Part shown: one piece after another, positions 17,690-26,836 of the stretch
Position numbering within the stretch: the stretch's first letter is position 1
Layout: each line of letters begins with the position of its first letter
Assembly (NCBI GenBank): GCA_964651535.1
Contig: CAZYYE010000001.1
Location: 1,102,500-1,166,499 of the forward strand
Source of the DNA: Terrimesophilobacter sp964651535
GTDB lineage: Bacteria; Actinomycetota; Actinomycetes; Actinomycetales; Microbacteriaceae
Direction: 5' to 3'
DNA: 64,000 nucleotides
Notes under the pieces: generated by a model
The model's input: the letters and a program-made list of their open reading frames with translations, nothing else
What the model was told of the DNA's origin: nothing
Database searches by the model: none
Position numbers and translations under genes: made by a program

Positions 17690-18142
17690 GAACCCAAACC
17701 AACGCGCCAGAGCGCACACGGCTGCGTGCGCCATCGACGGGCCCATCACTAGTGATCCGCAGTGGCGGGCTGTGGCTGTCTCGAGGCGCGGGAATCGGCT
17801 CGATGAAGTCTGGGCGCTCAAGCACGGTCGCGTGCGGGGCCGAACTCTGTTCCGCTGTCTTGCTGTTAGCGCGCGGGCGAACGTCGCGACGCTAGTCACC
17901 CTCCGGCCAGCCCACGGGCATGGCCGTTGTGGGCACGACGAGTCTTGCGGCGATTAGCTCGTCAGCTTCAATGGCATGGACTAAGGAGGCTTCTACAGCC
18001 CAGGTGATGGCCGCGATTGCCGTACGGCCATCACCTCTCAGACGAAACGAGCTATGTCTCAGTCGCAGCCGTGGCTGGCGGCTAAAATGGGCGGTCTACG
18101 CATTTCGTGACGCGTTCGGCAGGGAGTTGCTGCGTAGGTATC
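17690..18142. other. No gene recognised, 453 bp
   Basis: Between the sigma-like pseudogene and the MerR gene. A minus-strand frame is open from about 18095 to 17893, with a readable end ('AITWAVEASLVHAIEADEL'), but has no start codon. The plus-strand frame at 17920-18189 overlaps the MerR end and looks like a shadow. This may be decayed coding sequence or regulatory DNA. Confidence 0.3.
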
Positions 18143-18892
18143 TCAGGCGAGGTTTGCTTCGATCCAGGTTCGCATTGCTGCACGGATGATCTCGGCGTTT
18201 GCCTGACCGCCGTAGGTGGCAGCGAATCGGTCGTCCACGACGTACAACTCGGATAACCCGATGTACGCGTCACGGTCGGGTTTCCGTCCGCCCCAGTAGT
18301 CCGTAACCCAGGCGTAGTGATCGGCAACCAGCGCCTGGAACGATTCGGAGTCCGCGGCGATGCCCGATTCCGCTGCGCTGCGCAGCGCAGCGTTCACGTC
18401 GAGACTCTTCGCGTCATCTGCGTTTCGCTGGGCTTCGTTCATGCCCTCGCGCCGCTTGGCACTGCGCTCCCAGGCATCGTCCCCCCAACGCTGCCTTACC
18501 TCGCCTTCGTACTGAGACTGGTCGACGCCAGCGAATACTTCATTGATGGTCATGTCTTGGCCTTTCCGTACCGCGTGCAAGGTTTGCTGCACCACGGTGA
18601 TCTGCTGAATTGTGCGATCTCGCCGCTCCTCCAAGAGCGACAGATGCGACTGGATCGTTTCTTCGAGCGACTCGTCATCATCGAGTGCGATCTGAATAGT
18701 TGCGAGGGGCAGTTCTAAAGCGCGGAGTGAGAGGATTTTGTACAACCGAGAAAGCTCTGTCTCGCCATAGAATCTGTAGCCGTTGCTCGCTACCCGTGAC
18801 GGATGCAGAAGCCCGATCTGTTCGTAGTGGCGAAGCGTTCGACTGGTCAGCCCGGTCGCGCGCGCAACGTCTCTGATTGGCCACTCCTGCAT
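18143..18892 (-). CDS. MerR-family regulator with TipAS-type ligand domain
   Basis: A 249-residue regulator. The N-terminal winged helix 'IRDVARATGLTSRTLRHYEQ' with 'NGYRFYGETELSRLYKI' is MerR-type. A coiled coil follows (about 75-120). The C-terminal 130 residues ('NEVFAGVDQSQYEGEVRQRWG', 'DHYAWVTDYW', 'YGGQANAEIIRAAMRTWI') resemble the TipAS domain, which in Streptomyces TipA binds thiopeptide antibiotics covalently through a Cys. No Cys is present in this domain, so any ligand would be bound non-covalently. Second gene after the VOC protein, 15 bp apart, on an element that also carries an erm gene. Confidence 0.85.
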   Translation of the reverse strand: MQEWPIRDVARATGLTSRTLRHYEQIGLLHPSRVASNGYRFYGETELSRLYKILSLRALELPLATIQIALDDDESLEETIQSHLSLLEERRDRTIQQITVVQQTLHAVRKGQDMTINEVFAGVDQSQYEGEVRQRWGDDAWERSAKRREGMNEAQRNADDAKSLDVNAALRSAAESGIAADSESFQALVADHYAWVTDYWGGRKPDRDAYIGLSELYVVDDRFAATYGGQANAEIIRAAMRTWIEANLA

Positions 18893-18907
18893 GTTCTGCT
18901 CCTAGGG

Positions 18908-19399
18908 TTACGCTCGGTAGGCGTCGAACGAGGCTTCAGTGGGAACCTCAAAGTCGCCAGCGATGTGGCTACCCACCCATTCCTGCGCCTGCGCCTGATC
19001 AGTGACTCTGGGAGCAGTCAGGATGATCTTGTTGCCGTCTGCATCGGTAAACGCGACGTCTGTCGAAAACCATGGGGTGTCAAGAGGTCCACTCACGTCG
19101 GCACCCGCGCGACGCAACTGCTCCGCGACCTCAGCGAGGTCTACATCGCCAGCGGCAAACGATGCCGTCGTAGACCCGGAAACCGCGGTACCTGGGGTCA
19201 CGAGGATGTCCTGGTACTTCTCACGCCGCAGATGAACGAGCGAGGGAGCGCCATCTGGTCCGGGGATGGTCGCGAGCGTCACGAAGCCGGCAGCGGTGTA
19301 CAGGCGTTCCGTGGCTGTCAAGTCTCGGGAGACGAGGTTGACGAACATGGGCATGGGGTAGATTGACCGGTCGATTTCCGGCCCTGTTTTCTCTGTCAT
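18908..19399 (-). CDS. VOC-family (glyoxalase/bleomycin-resistance fold) protein
   Basis: A 163-residue protein of the vicinal-oxygen-chelate fold: 'MPMFVNLVSRDLTATERLYTA' starts the first beta-alpha-beta unit, and 'WFSTDVAFTDADGNKIILTA' is the typical closing strand pair. The metal ligands expected at the strand ends are only partly present, so it may be a binding or sequestering protein rather than an enzyme. Start is the ATG at 19399 or 19411; the longer open frame to 19669 overlaps the relaxase leader. It leads the transcript that also holds the MerR-TipAS gene, so the regulator probably controls it. Confidence 0.78.
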   Translation of the reverse strand: MTEKTGPEIDRSIYPMPMFVNLVSRDLTATERLYTAAGFVTLATIPGPDGAPSLVHLRREKYQDILVTPGTAVSGSTTASFAAGDVDLAEVAEQLRRAGADVSGPLDTPWFSTDVAFTDADGNKIILTAPRVTDQAQAQEWVGSHIAGDFEVPTEASFDAYRA

Positions 19400-19602
19400 G
19401 TCTTCAACCATTTCAGTTGACGTTACGGCAGAGTCAAGTCCCACGTCCACGCTTCTGACGCAGATCACACCACGCCTCCACAATTTGTCCCCGACACACG
19501 TTCGCATCAGACGACACCCCCTCGTTCCGATGACAGCGCAATCTCGATCTCCGACCCCATACATGAATATGCACGTATGCCACCGTGGGTGGGGCGTGCG
19601 CA

Positions 19603-19632
19603 CCTCCCTCATGAGACAACTCATGAGGGAGG
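19603..19632 (+). promoter_or_regulatory. Perfect 13-bp stem-loop over the relaxase ribosome site
   Basis: CCTCCCTCATGAG (19603-19615), loop ACAA, CTCATGAGGGAGG (19620-19632): every base pairs. The 3-prime arm contains GAGGGAGG, five bases before the relaxase ATG at 19638, so translation would be blocked when the stem forms. As the region lies just ahead of a MobF relaxase gene it could instead, or also, be part of oriT. Confidence 0.65.
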
Positions 19633-19637
19633 CCGAG

Positions 19638-22600
19638 ATGAAGGGCGGGGTGATCCTGTTTCGCGGCAACGGTGCTGCCGCGCGCCGTTATATCGAAGCC
19701 GACCGTTCCCGCGCGGATGAGTATTACCTCGGCGCGGATGATGCCGTGGCCGAGTACGCGGTACTCGACGGGCGCGGCGAAGTCACCGCTACCCACGCTC
19801 TGTCGGCGGATGAGTACGAGGGGTGGGTGGACTGGATCAATCCCGGCACGGGCGAGTCGATGGGAACTCCGCGCGCGGCGGCCGTGGGTATGAAGGGGTC
19901 GCCGTTGTTCGCGGAGATGACGATCAATGCCCCCAAGAGCCTGTCGGTTGCCGCTGCACTCCACCCCGATGTATCGGTGGCACTCGACGCTGCGCAGCAG
20001 GACGCCCTTGCGGAGATTCGCCAGTGGCTGGGTCAGCACTCGGTCACTCGGGTCGGTCCGCGTGATGCGCGGGAAGTGTTGCCTATCGAGCGGATGCAGG
20101 TCGTCGGTATCCGTCATAAGACCTCGCGTGCGGGTGATCCGCATCGGCATATCCATATGCAGATCGGCATGCGGGTGTGGGCGGCTGGGAAGTGGCGGGC
20201 ACTGGATACGGCAGCGTTGTTCAAGCAGCAGGGCGCGATCCGCGCCCTCGGTACGGCGGTGATCGCTGCGCACCCGCAGCTCGCGCAGACCCTTACCAGG
20301 CATGGCCTGGCTCTCGACCCGGCCAGCGGCGAAATCAGGGAGTTGGAGCCGTTCAACGCGATGATGTCGAAGCGGTCGGCGCAGATCAGGCGCAACCTCG
20401 ACCGGCTCGAAGCCGAGTGGGAGGCCGCGCATCCGGGCGAGGAGCTGGGGCGGGTGATGACGGCGCGGTTGCAAGGCATCGCGTGGACGCACCAGCGGCC
20501 TGGCAAGAAGCCTGTCGACCTCAAGGATGAGCAATGGTGGGTGCAGGAACTCCGTGAGGCCGGATACGACCCCGCAACGTCTGAGCACCGCACCTCGCAA
20601 CCAGCCGTCGCGGTGGATGAGCTATCAGTGCAGGAGGTTGCATCGCGGGCGCTGGATCGGAGCGCCGCCTCATCCTCGGCGTGGACGAGGCACACGCTCC
20701 AGGAGCACGTCACCCGCATCACCACCGAAGCAGGTGTGCAGGCAACCCCTGCCGAGTTACGGGAGTTCATCACCCTGGCGACCGACCTTGCCGTCTCGGA
20801 TTGCTTCTCGGTGCTGCCGCCTGGCGCGGCGACGCCGGAGCATGTCGCGCACCTGACCAGCCTCAGCGTGCTCACCGCAGAGGCCGCGCTCCGCGACCAA
20901 CTCACCGCCACGAAGCCAAAGCGGAAGTCGGAGCACCCCGACGTGACAGAGGCGGCGATCGCCGCCGGACTCGATAGAGGGCAGACGGTCGCGGCAGCGG
21001 CCGTCGCATCTGCCGATGCGCTGGTGATCGTGGAAGGAGCAGCAGGCAGCGGAAAGACGACCATGCTCCGCACCGCCATCGACGTTGCCGCCGAGCATGG
21101 CAGACCGTCGCGGGTGGTTGCCCCGACGTTGCGCGCCGCGCAGGTCGCGCACGAAGAACTCGGGGTGCCCGCAACCAGCGTCGCGGCGCTCGTGTATGCG
21201 CACGGGTGGCGCTGGAATGCTGACGGCGTATGGACACGCATCGCTGTGGGCGATACCGACCCCGAGAGTGGTCGCGCCTACACCGGCCCGCCGAAAGATA
21301 CGCGCTTGTCGCGGGGTGAGCGGGTGATCGTGGACGAGGCCGGGATGCTCGACCAAGACACCGCTCACGCCCTCCTGGCCGTCACTGCCGAGGCAGGCGC
21401 GAACGTCGCGCTCGTCGGCGACCGCGCCCAACTCCCCGCCGTCGGCCGAGGCGGGGTGCTCGAAATGGCCGCGCAGATACGTGGCCGAACCTATGACATG
21501 ACCGAACTACACAGGTTCGCCGATGCCGAGTACGCAGCACTCACGCTGGCGTTGCGCGATCGCGAGACCCCTGGCGACGTGTTCGACCAGCTTGCCGTGC
21601 TGGGGCTCGTGACGTTGCACGCCGATGATGAGCAAGCCTGCGAGCGTATCACCGAGACCGCTCACCATGGCGAGGCGATCACGGTCGTTACGAACGACGA
21701 GGCGGCGGAGTTGAATGAGCGCATGCGCACCGGCCGGGTTGAGCGTGGCGAGGTTGATGACGAGGTGACGGCAACCGGCAGCGACGGCCTGCCCATCGGG
21801 GCCGGTGACCTGATCCAGACCCGCAGAAATGACACCGCGCTCGGAGTCGCAAACCGACAGCAATGGATCGTCCAGCACATCGCCGACGACGGCACCGTCT
21901 ATGCCCGCGAGGTTGGCAGCGGCCGCAAGAACCCCCGCACTGTCACCCTGCCGCCGGAGTATGTGGCCGGGCATGCGCACCTGTCCTATGCGGCGACCGC
22001 GTATGGCGTCCAAGGCGCAACCGTCACCACCTCCCACACAATCCTGTCGGAGGCGACCACCGCGGCCGGGGTCTACGTCGGGATGACCAGAGGCCGCGAG
22101 ACCAACCGGCTGCATGTCATCGCCGAAGACATGGCCGATGCCAGAGCACAGTTCATCGAGGCATTGGAACGCGACCCTGCAGACCGAGGCCTCGCCCACG
22201 TCACAGCCCAAGCAGCAGAAGCCGTACGCGGCCTCGTCGCCAATGGCCCGGTCAAGCTCGTCACCGAAGAACTCGCTCGCCTCGACCAGGTAGCCGAGCG
22301 CGCCAAGGAGCAGGCAGACCGGTGGGAGCAAAAAGCCGCGCGCCTCGACGCCCAACGAGACGCCCACCGTGCCGAAGATGAGCAAGCCGACGCCGTAATC
22401 CACGCTGCTGAGGACGCAGCCGAGCACGTCCGTACCGAAGTCACCAGGCCACTCGTCCAACGAGCAGAGCAGGACGGCGCGACCTACCTTGCCGCTGTCG
22501 AGGACGAAGCCGCCGCCAGCACCCGACTCTCGGCCGTCGGCAGGTTCGGTCGGCGCAAAGCCCGCGCCGAGCACCAGGCCGCGAAGGAACAGACGCAGAC

Positions 22601-23093
22601 TCAACGGGCGCGAGTGCGCGACAACTGGGGCAGCGCACCGCCCCGTAATCACCAAGCACTCCCCGGATGGGCAGCCCAGACAGCGGCACAGAAAGCGAAA
22701 GGTGACCCCCGCGTGGCCGAAGCCGCCCGCGCCGCCGACGCTGCGCGCACCGACCGAGGAAAAACCTCGCGGCGACACAAGCAAGAACGGTTCGCATTGT
22801 TGGCTCGTGAAATTGGAACCGAGCAAGCACGCAGCGATCAGTTCGGAATGCGCACCGTCAACCCACAGCGTGCCGCCCGAGACGCCCTCACGCGAGCAAC
22901 ATTGGCGCGCGCCGAAGCCGACGAACTCCGCAACCTCTCAGTCAACGACGCTGCACGAATCATTGCAGCCAAGCGGGCCGAGCAGGAACAGACACGACGG
23001 CTGTTGGAGCAGCGAGAGCGGCAACTCAACCCGTTCCAGCGCACCACCCCCGGCAGCGACCCAGGTCGTGACGGGCCAGCACGCGGCCTGTGA
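19638..23093 (+). CDS. MobF-family relaxase-helicase of the nested element
   Basis: An 1,151-residue conjugative relaxase of the TrwC/TraI type. The N-terminal HUH domain has the three-His metal motif 'DPHRHIHMQIG' near residue 166, and 'MTINAPKSLSVAAALHPD' upstream. The helicase part has Walker A 'VEGAAGSGKTTML' near 464 and 'VIVDEAGMLDQD' (motif II) near 565. The last 250 residues are a charged coiled coil. The ATG at 19638 follows GAGGGAGG; an open frame back to 19398 is unlikely to be translated. It differs strongly in sequence from the interrupted ICE relaxase (for example 'LSYAATAYGVQGAT' where the ICE protein has 'LGYAVTTHRAQGIT'), so this is not a duplicate of the gene the element disrupts. 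Confidence 0.93.
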   Translation: MKGGVILFRGNGAAARRYIEADRSRADEYYLGADDAVAEYAVLDGRGEVTATHALSADEYEGWVDWINPGTGESMGTPRAAAVGMKGSPLFAEMTINAPKSLSVAAALHPDVSVALDAAQQDALAEIRQWLGQHSVTRVGPRDAREVLPIERMQVVGIRHKTSRAGDPHRHIHMQIGMRVWAAGKWRALDTAALFKQQGAIRALGTAVIAAHPQLAQTLTRHGLALDPASGEIRELEPFNAMMSKRSAQIRRNLDRLEAEWEAAHPGEELGRVMTARLQGIAWTHQRPGKKPVDLKDEQWWVQELREAGYDPATSEHRTSQPAVAVDELSVQEVASRALDRSAASSSAWTRHTLQEHVTRITTEAGVQATPAELREFITLATDLAVSDCFSVLPPGAATPEHVAHLTSLSVLTAEAALRDQLTATKPKRKSEHPDVTEAAIAAGLDRGQTVAAAAVASADALVIVEGAAGSGKTTMLRTAIDVAAEHGRPSRVVAPTLRAAQVAHEELGVPATSVAALVYAHGWRWNADGVWTRIAVGDTDPESGRAYTGPPKDTRLSRGERVIVDEAGMLDQDTAHALLAVTAEAGANVALVGDRAQLPAVGRGGVLEMAAQIRGRTYDMTELHRFADAEYAALTLALRDRETPGDVFDQLAVLGLVTLHADDEQACERITETAHHGEAITVVTNDEAAELNERMRTGRVERGEVDDEVTATGSDGLPIGAGDLIQTRRNDTALGVANRQQWIVQHIADDGTVYAREVGSGRKNPRTVTLPPEYVAGHAHLSYAATAYGVQGATVTTSHTILSEATTAAGVYVGMTRGRETNRLHVIAEDMADARAQFIEALERDPADRGLAHVTAQAAEAVRGLVANGPVKLVTEELARLDQVAERAKEQADRWEQKAARLDAQRDAHRAEDEQADAVIHAAEDAAEHVRTEVTRPLVQRAEQDGATYLAAVEDEAAASTRLSAVGRFGRRKARAEHQAAKEQTQTQRARVRDNWGSAPPRNHQALPGWAAQTAAQKAKGDPRVAEAARAADAARTDRGKTSRRHKQERFALLAREIGTEQARSDQFGMRTVNPQRAARDALTRATLARAEADELRNLSVNDAARIIAAKRAEQEQTRRLLEQRERQLNPFQRTTPGSDPGRDGPARGL

Positions 23094-23102
23094 TTCCCGG
23101 GT

Positions 23103-23132
23103 TTGCTGCTCCGATGAACTCTGTGCTACGAT
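23103..23132 (+). promoter_or_regulatory. Promoter of the erm leader
   Basis: TTGCTG at 23103-23108, an 18-base spacer, and TACGAT at 23127-23132. Transcription should begin about 23138-23141, that is, at or just before the ATG of the leader frame, which would make the leader mRNA leaderless. Confidence 0.55.
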
Positions 23133-23140
23133 CGGGTAAG

Positions 23141-23215
23141 ATGATCGGCATGGGTAACTTGATTTGCGTGTTCGCTGTGACGCACACGCTTGCTGTTCGC
23201 GACCGCCGCGCCTGA
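23141..23215 (+). CDS. Putative Erm leader peptide
   Basis: A 24-codon frame (second ATG at 23150 gives 21 codons: MGNLICVFAVTHTLAV then RDRRA). It lies between the predicted promoter and erm, which starts 145 bp further on. Its size, hydrophobic 'LICVFAV' core and later arginines resemble macrolide-stalled leaders such as the ErmC leader, which begins MGIFSIFVIST. No ribosome site precedes it, which fits initiation on a leaderless transcript. Stalling has not been shown; the frame is called on position and likeness. Confidence 0.5.
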   Translation: MIGMGNLICVFAVTHTLAVRDRRA

Positions 23216-23275
23216 CGGCGCGCCTCGCTGAACGCTTCGCGCGTCGTCCATCCGAGAGACCATTCGCGTCTCGGA
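23204..23275 (+). promoter_or_regulatory. Candidate attenuator stems between leader and erm
   Basis: The leader end and what follows can form several stems: CGCCG/CGGCG (23204-23208 with 23216-23220) overlapping the leader stop, and TCCGAGA/TCTCGGA (23251-23257 with 23269-23275). Stalling on the leader would prevent the first. The erm ATG at 23361 has GGAG nine bases before it. Confidence 0.4.
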
Positions 23276-23360
23276 ACGGCGATTTTGCGCATCCATTTTC
23301 TCCGTCTGCGCTCTGCCCTGTTTCCGAGGCGTTCCATCCTTTCTTTCTTGGAGCGCGAAC

Positions 23361-24122
23361 ATGCCTCGTTCATCCCACGGTGGCCGCCACGAACTCGGCC
23401 AAAACTTCCTCATCCACACACCCACAATCAGCAAGATCACCGCTCTAGTCACCGCGACGAAAGGGCCGATACTCGAACTTGGCGCTGGAGACGGCGCACT
23501 CACGAGACCTCTCGCCCAGCTCGGCAGGCCGGTGACCGCGATTGACCTCGATGAGCACCGGATCGCTGGCCTCCGCCGCGCGCTGCCGGATGTGAAAATC
23601 AATCACGCCGACGCGCTCACCGTCCCTCTCGACCACCCCGTGATCGTGGGGAACATCCCCTTCCATCTCACCACCCCGATCCTGCGCCGACTTCTCCGCG
23701 TCGGCACCTGGACTCAGGCGGTGCTCCTTACGCAATGGGAGGTCGCCCGCAAACGCTGCGGGATCGGTGGCTCCACCATGTTGACCGCACAAACCGCGCC
23801 CTGGTTCACCTTCGACCTCCACGGCCGGGTTCCCTCCTGGGGTTTCCGACCACGCCCCAGCGTCGATGGCGGCATCATCCAGATCAGCAGGCGCAAAGAT
23901 CCGCTGATTCCCGGCTCGCAGCGCACCCGGTACCAACAGTTCGTACGCGCGGTATTCACCGGCCGAGGCAGAACCCTCGACCGTGTCATCGCGAACGCGA
24001 GCCACATCGACCCCGGCCGAGCCCGGCAACTCCTGAGGCAGTGCGGCGTCGATACACGCGCACTGCCGAGGGACCTGACACCGGAGCAGTGGGCCGGAAT
24101 CTGGAACGCGATACCTGAGTAG
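23361..24122 (+). CDS. erm: 23S rRNA adenine-N6 methyltransferase, Erm family
   Basis: A 253-residue Erm-type enzyme, which methylates A2058 of 23S rRNA and gives macrolide-lincosamide-streptogramin B resistance. Motifs: 'GRHELGQNFL' at the start, SAM-binding 'ILELGAGDGALT' near residue 36, 'AIDLDEH' near 59, and the catalytic 'GNIPFHLTTPILRRLL' near 96. It most resembles Erm(X)-like actinobacterial proteins, but is about 30 residues shorter at the C-terminus. 'Erm' rather than KsgA is supported by the 'NIPFHLT' form and by the mobile context. It ends 158 bp before attR. Confidence 0.92.
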   Translation: MPRSSHGGRHELGQNFLIHTPTISKITALVTATKGPILELGAGDGALTRPLAQLGRPVTAIDLDEHRIAGLRRALPDVKINHADALTVPLDHPVIVGNIPFHLTTPILRRLLRVGTWTQAVLLTQWEVARKRCGIGGSTMLTAQTAPWFTFDLHGRVPSWGFRPRPSVDGGIIQISRRKDPLIPGSQRTRYQQFVRAVFTGRGRTLDRVIANASHIDPGRARQLLRQCGVDTRALPRDLTPEQWAGIWNAIPE

Positions 24123-24251
24123 CCACCCCCAGAGCCACCATGCACGACACAACTTTCGCGATTCGTGGTCTCTCGGCCCGCGATGACGAGTCGGTCGCGT
24201 GAGCGTCCTCACGGCGACCGGTAGAATAGAACCGCGCGCACGCGCACGTTC

Positions 24252-24292
24252 ACAGGTGAGTGTGTTTGGGGAACCTCGGCTATCCGAGATCG
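24252..24292. other. attR of the nested element
   Basis: Right junction. The element arm ends in GAACCTCGGC at 24271-24280, then TA at 24281-24282, then relaxase gene TCCGAGATCG from 24283. Combining this arm with the left arm gives an attP core of GAACCTCGGC-TA-GCCGAGGTTC, a perfect palindrome. The relaxase frame stops here at a TAG formed by the junction. Confidence 0.82.
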
Positions 24293-26826
24293 ACGTGTTC
24301 GGCCACGTACCCGGCAGGCAATATCACCACCCCACGACTGCCGGCGCGGCGAACCGTGAGTGATCCGTCGTCACGGACATCGGTGACCGTCCAACGGTCG
24401 CCGTTGCGGACCCATCCGCGCCCCGCGCGGAGGCGTCGGTCGTTACGACGGGTGATGACCACCTCCCCGACGGCTGCTCGGGAGTCGTCGTGGAGTTCGA
24501 CTTCGCGGAGGGCGTTCACGGTGCCGTCGAGGATCAGGTCGGCGCGGGCGCGCTGGTTCAACGCGTGCACGGACTCATGGGAATCGGCGATCAACACGGT
24601 CGCGACCCCGGCAAGGGTGTCGGCGCGCCAGGCAGTGTAGGCGGCATCGATCATCGTCTCGGTATCGCCACCTGTGATGCGTCCGCGGTCTGAGTAGGTG
24701 TCGATCGCTTCGGTGCGGCCATGACGGAGGCCAAGGGATGCGGTCTTCTCCCAGTCGTTGACGAACCGGTGCACGTCGACCAGTTCAGGGGCATCGTCGC
24801 GGTCGTGGACAAGGAGGGCGAACGCACCGCCGGCGGTGACGGACTGGAGTTGCGCCCAGTCGCCCACCAGCAGCACCTTCGCCCCGGCATCCTGCGCCAG
24901 CGCTGTGATGCGGTCGAGGGAGAGGGTTCCGGCGAGGGAGGCTTCATCGACGATGACCAGCTGCCCAGTGCGGAACGTTGCGCCGGTGCGCTGGTGGGTG
25001 TCCCACCATTTCGCGGTGTTCTCGGTGCGGATGCCGAGGTCATCGGCGAGGACCTGCGCCGCGACCGCCGACGGTGCGAGCCCAACGACGCTGTCGCGTC
25101 CGTGCTCACGCTCCCAGGCGGTGCGAAGTGCACGCATGGCCGTCGTCTTCCCTGCACCTGCGGGGCCTACCAGCACGTCCACGACCCGGCCTGACACGGC
25201 GACCGCCGCCAGCGCGGTCGCCTGATCCTCACCCAGCATTCGCCCTTCACGGTCGGGGCGGGCGGTTACGTTCTCCACGACTTCCACGGGCACTGTTGGT
25301 GCGGTGGTGGTGCGGGCGCGTTCAAGGAGCCGGTCTTCGGCAGCGAGGAGTTCTTTCGAGGAGTACACCGTCGAAGACTTCGGACGGAACGCACTCGTGC
25401 CATCTTGCCGACGAAACACGGCAGGGCTCGACGCGAGCTCGGGCGGAGTCAACCGGAGGGATGCCTGTTCGGCGGCGTCCACCACCATGCCGACGATCGC
25501 TTCACGGTCTCTGGTGGTGACGAACCTGTATTGCATGGTTTGGCGAGCGGCTTCGGCGGTGAGGTTCCACCGGCGCCACGTCGATCGTTTCTCACCGACC
25601 GTCTCGACCACGCTGCGTCCGAGAGCTGCGACGACATCGAGCGGCACATCATCCGCACGCAACAGCAGCGGCGCATCATTCGTGGTCACCGTACCCGCCC
25701 ACGGGGTGGCGTCTTCCCCGAGCAGGTGTGTCGCGCGGGCCCGCCACTCGGAGGTGAGGTCAGCAAGCGAGCGAACTTGCTTCTCGGGTCGGGTGGCGAG
25801 CGTGGCCTGTGCGCGCAACCGGACGATCACCGCCGGCGCCGGCCGGCGCCCATGGGCGGCAACGTACTGCTCGATGAGGCGATCGGTTTCCGCGTCGATA
25901 TGGCGGGCGCGAGTGGAGAACTCCGCCACCAATTCCTCCGGCACCGTGCTGATCGCCCAGGCCGGGTTGCGGTCACGTCCCATGTCTCGTGCTTCCCACT
26001 CGACACCGAACGCGCGGGTGAGGTGGTCGGCGAACACGGCCTCGTGCAGTTCCGACAGTGCGACCGTCGCGGCGTGCAGGGGGCGGCCGTCGAGGGAGCG
26101 CCACTTCCCGTCATGGGCGGTCTGCACCTTGTTCGAGATCACCACATGCGTGTGCAGATGCGGATCACCCGCGCGGGAGTCGTAGTGGTCGAACGCGGTG
26201 GCAATCACCCCGGTCACATCCGCCTGCGCAACAGCCCCGTTGCGGCCAGCCGTGCCGACTCGGGTTGCAGCAACCTCGCGTTCGATGAACGCAACCATCT
26301 CCGCAACCGCCGCGTGATGCGCGTCCGCAATCAGCGATTGCGTGCCCGCATCCGACACCGCCCACAACACCGACGCGGACTTCGGAATCGAGAACGTGAA
26401 ATCGAACCCCGCAACCGCCTTCCGTGCCCCCTTCACCGTCTCCTCCGCCTCGATTACGGCGACCGCTTCCGCACGCTCCGTCAACGCGAGCTCGGAATCA
26501 AGCCCGGCGATGCGTTTCTGGATGCGCTCAGTCACTGTCGGGTAGTTCCGATACGCGCTCCCGAGCGGATCACCCGTCACTGGGTCAAGGCCCCGACCGA
26601 TCAAGAGTTGAAGCTGAACCTCCGAGACCTGATCACCGACGACGATCGCACCACCGCCGAGAGCAGTCACGGCGGAGCCAAGCCACCGGCCCGGAGGACT
26701 GCCCTTCTCCGCGTAGTAGCGGGTCAACGGCGTCGAGAGCATCCGGTCGCCATCCCCCGTCGCGACGGTGCGCAGGAGGTACTTGTAACCGTCGCCGGCG
26801 GACATCACCCGCATCGAAACCGTCAC
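24280..26826 (-). pseudogene. MobF relaxase of the ICE, N-terminal fragment
   Basis: 848 codons of the ICE relaxase. The N-terminal signature 'SAGDGYKYLLRTVATGDGDR' and 'TPLTRYYAEKGSPPGRW' hold the catalytic tyrosines. 'GDPHLHTHVVISNK' is the HUH metal motif. 'LVGPAGAGKTTAMRAL' is helicase Walker A and 'LVIVDEASLAGTLSLDRI' motif II. It ends abruptly at 'PAGYVAEHVDLG' followed by TAG, created by the nested element. The last helicase motifs and tail are at 13878-14882. It could still make an active nickase domain, but without complete helicase motifs transfer of the ICE should be impaired. GTG start at 26826 (or 26829), after GAGGG. Confidence 0.92.
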
Positions 26827-26836
26827 CACACACCGC

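Larger units (their letters stand above)
14881..24282. mobile_element. 9.4-kb serine-integrase element nested in the ICE relaxase gene
   Basis: Both ends can be fixed because the split relaxase reads through when they are removed: TA at 14881-14882 and TA at 24281-24282 are the only bases needed in common, so the unit is 9,400 bp. Contents, left to right: serine recombinase, terminator, frameshifted sigma-like gene, TipAS-type MerR, VOC protein, MobF relaxase, Erm leader and Erm methyltransferase. It has no type IV secretion genes of its own, so if it moves by conjugation it must use those of another element. That makes it an integrative mobilizable element by definition; mobility itself is not shown by sequence alone. 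Confidence 0.88.

Noticed and set aside
19398..19637. 80-residue N-terminal extension of the nested relaxase
   Set aside because: It would run through the divergent VOC promoter region and the hairpin; GAGGGAGG and family homology support the ATG at 19638.
14881..24282. Reading the nested element as a prophage
   Set aside because: No structural, lysis or packaging genes are present; the contents are integrase, relaxase and resistance functions.
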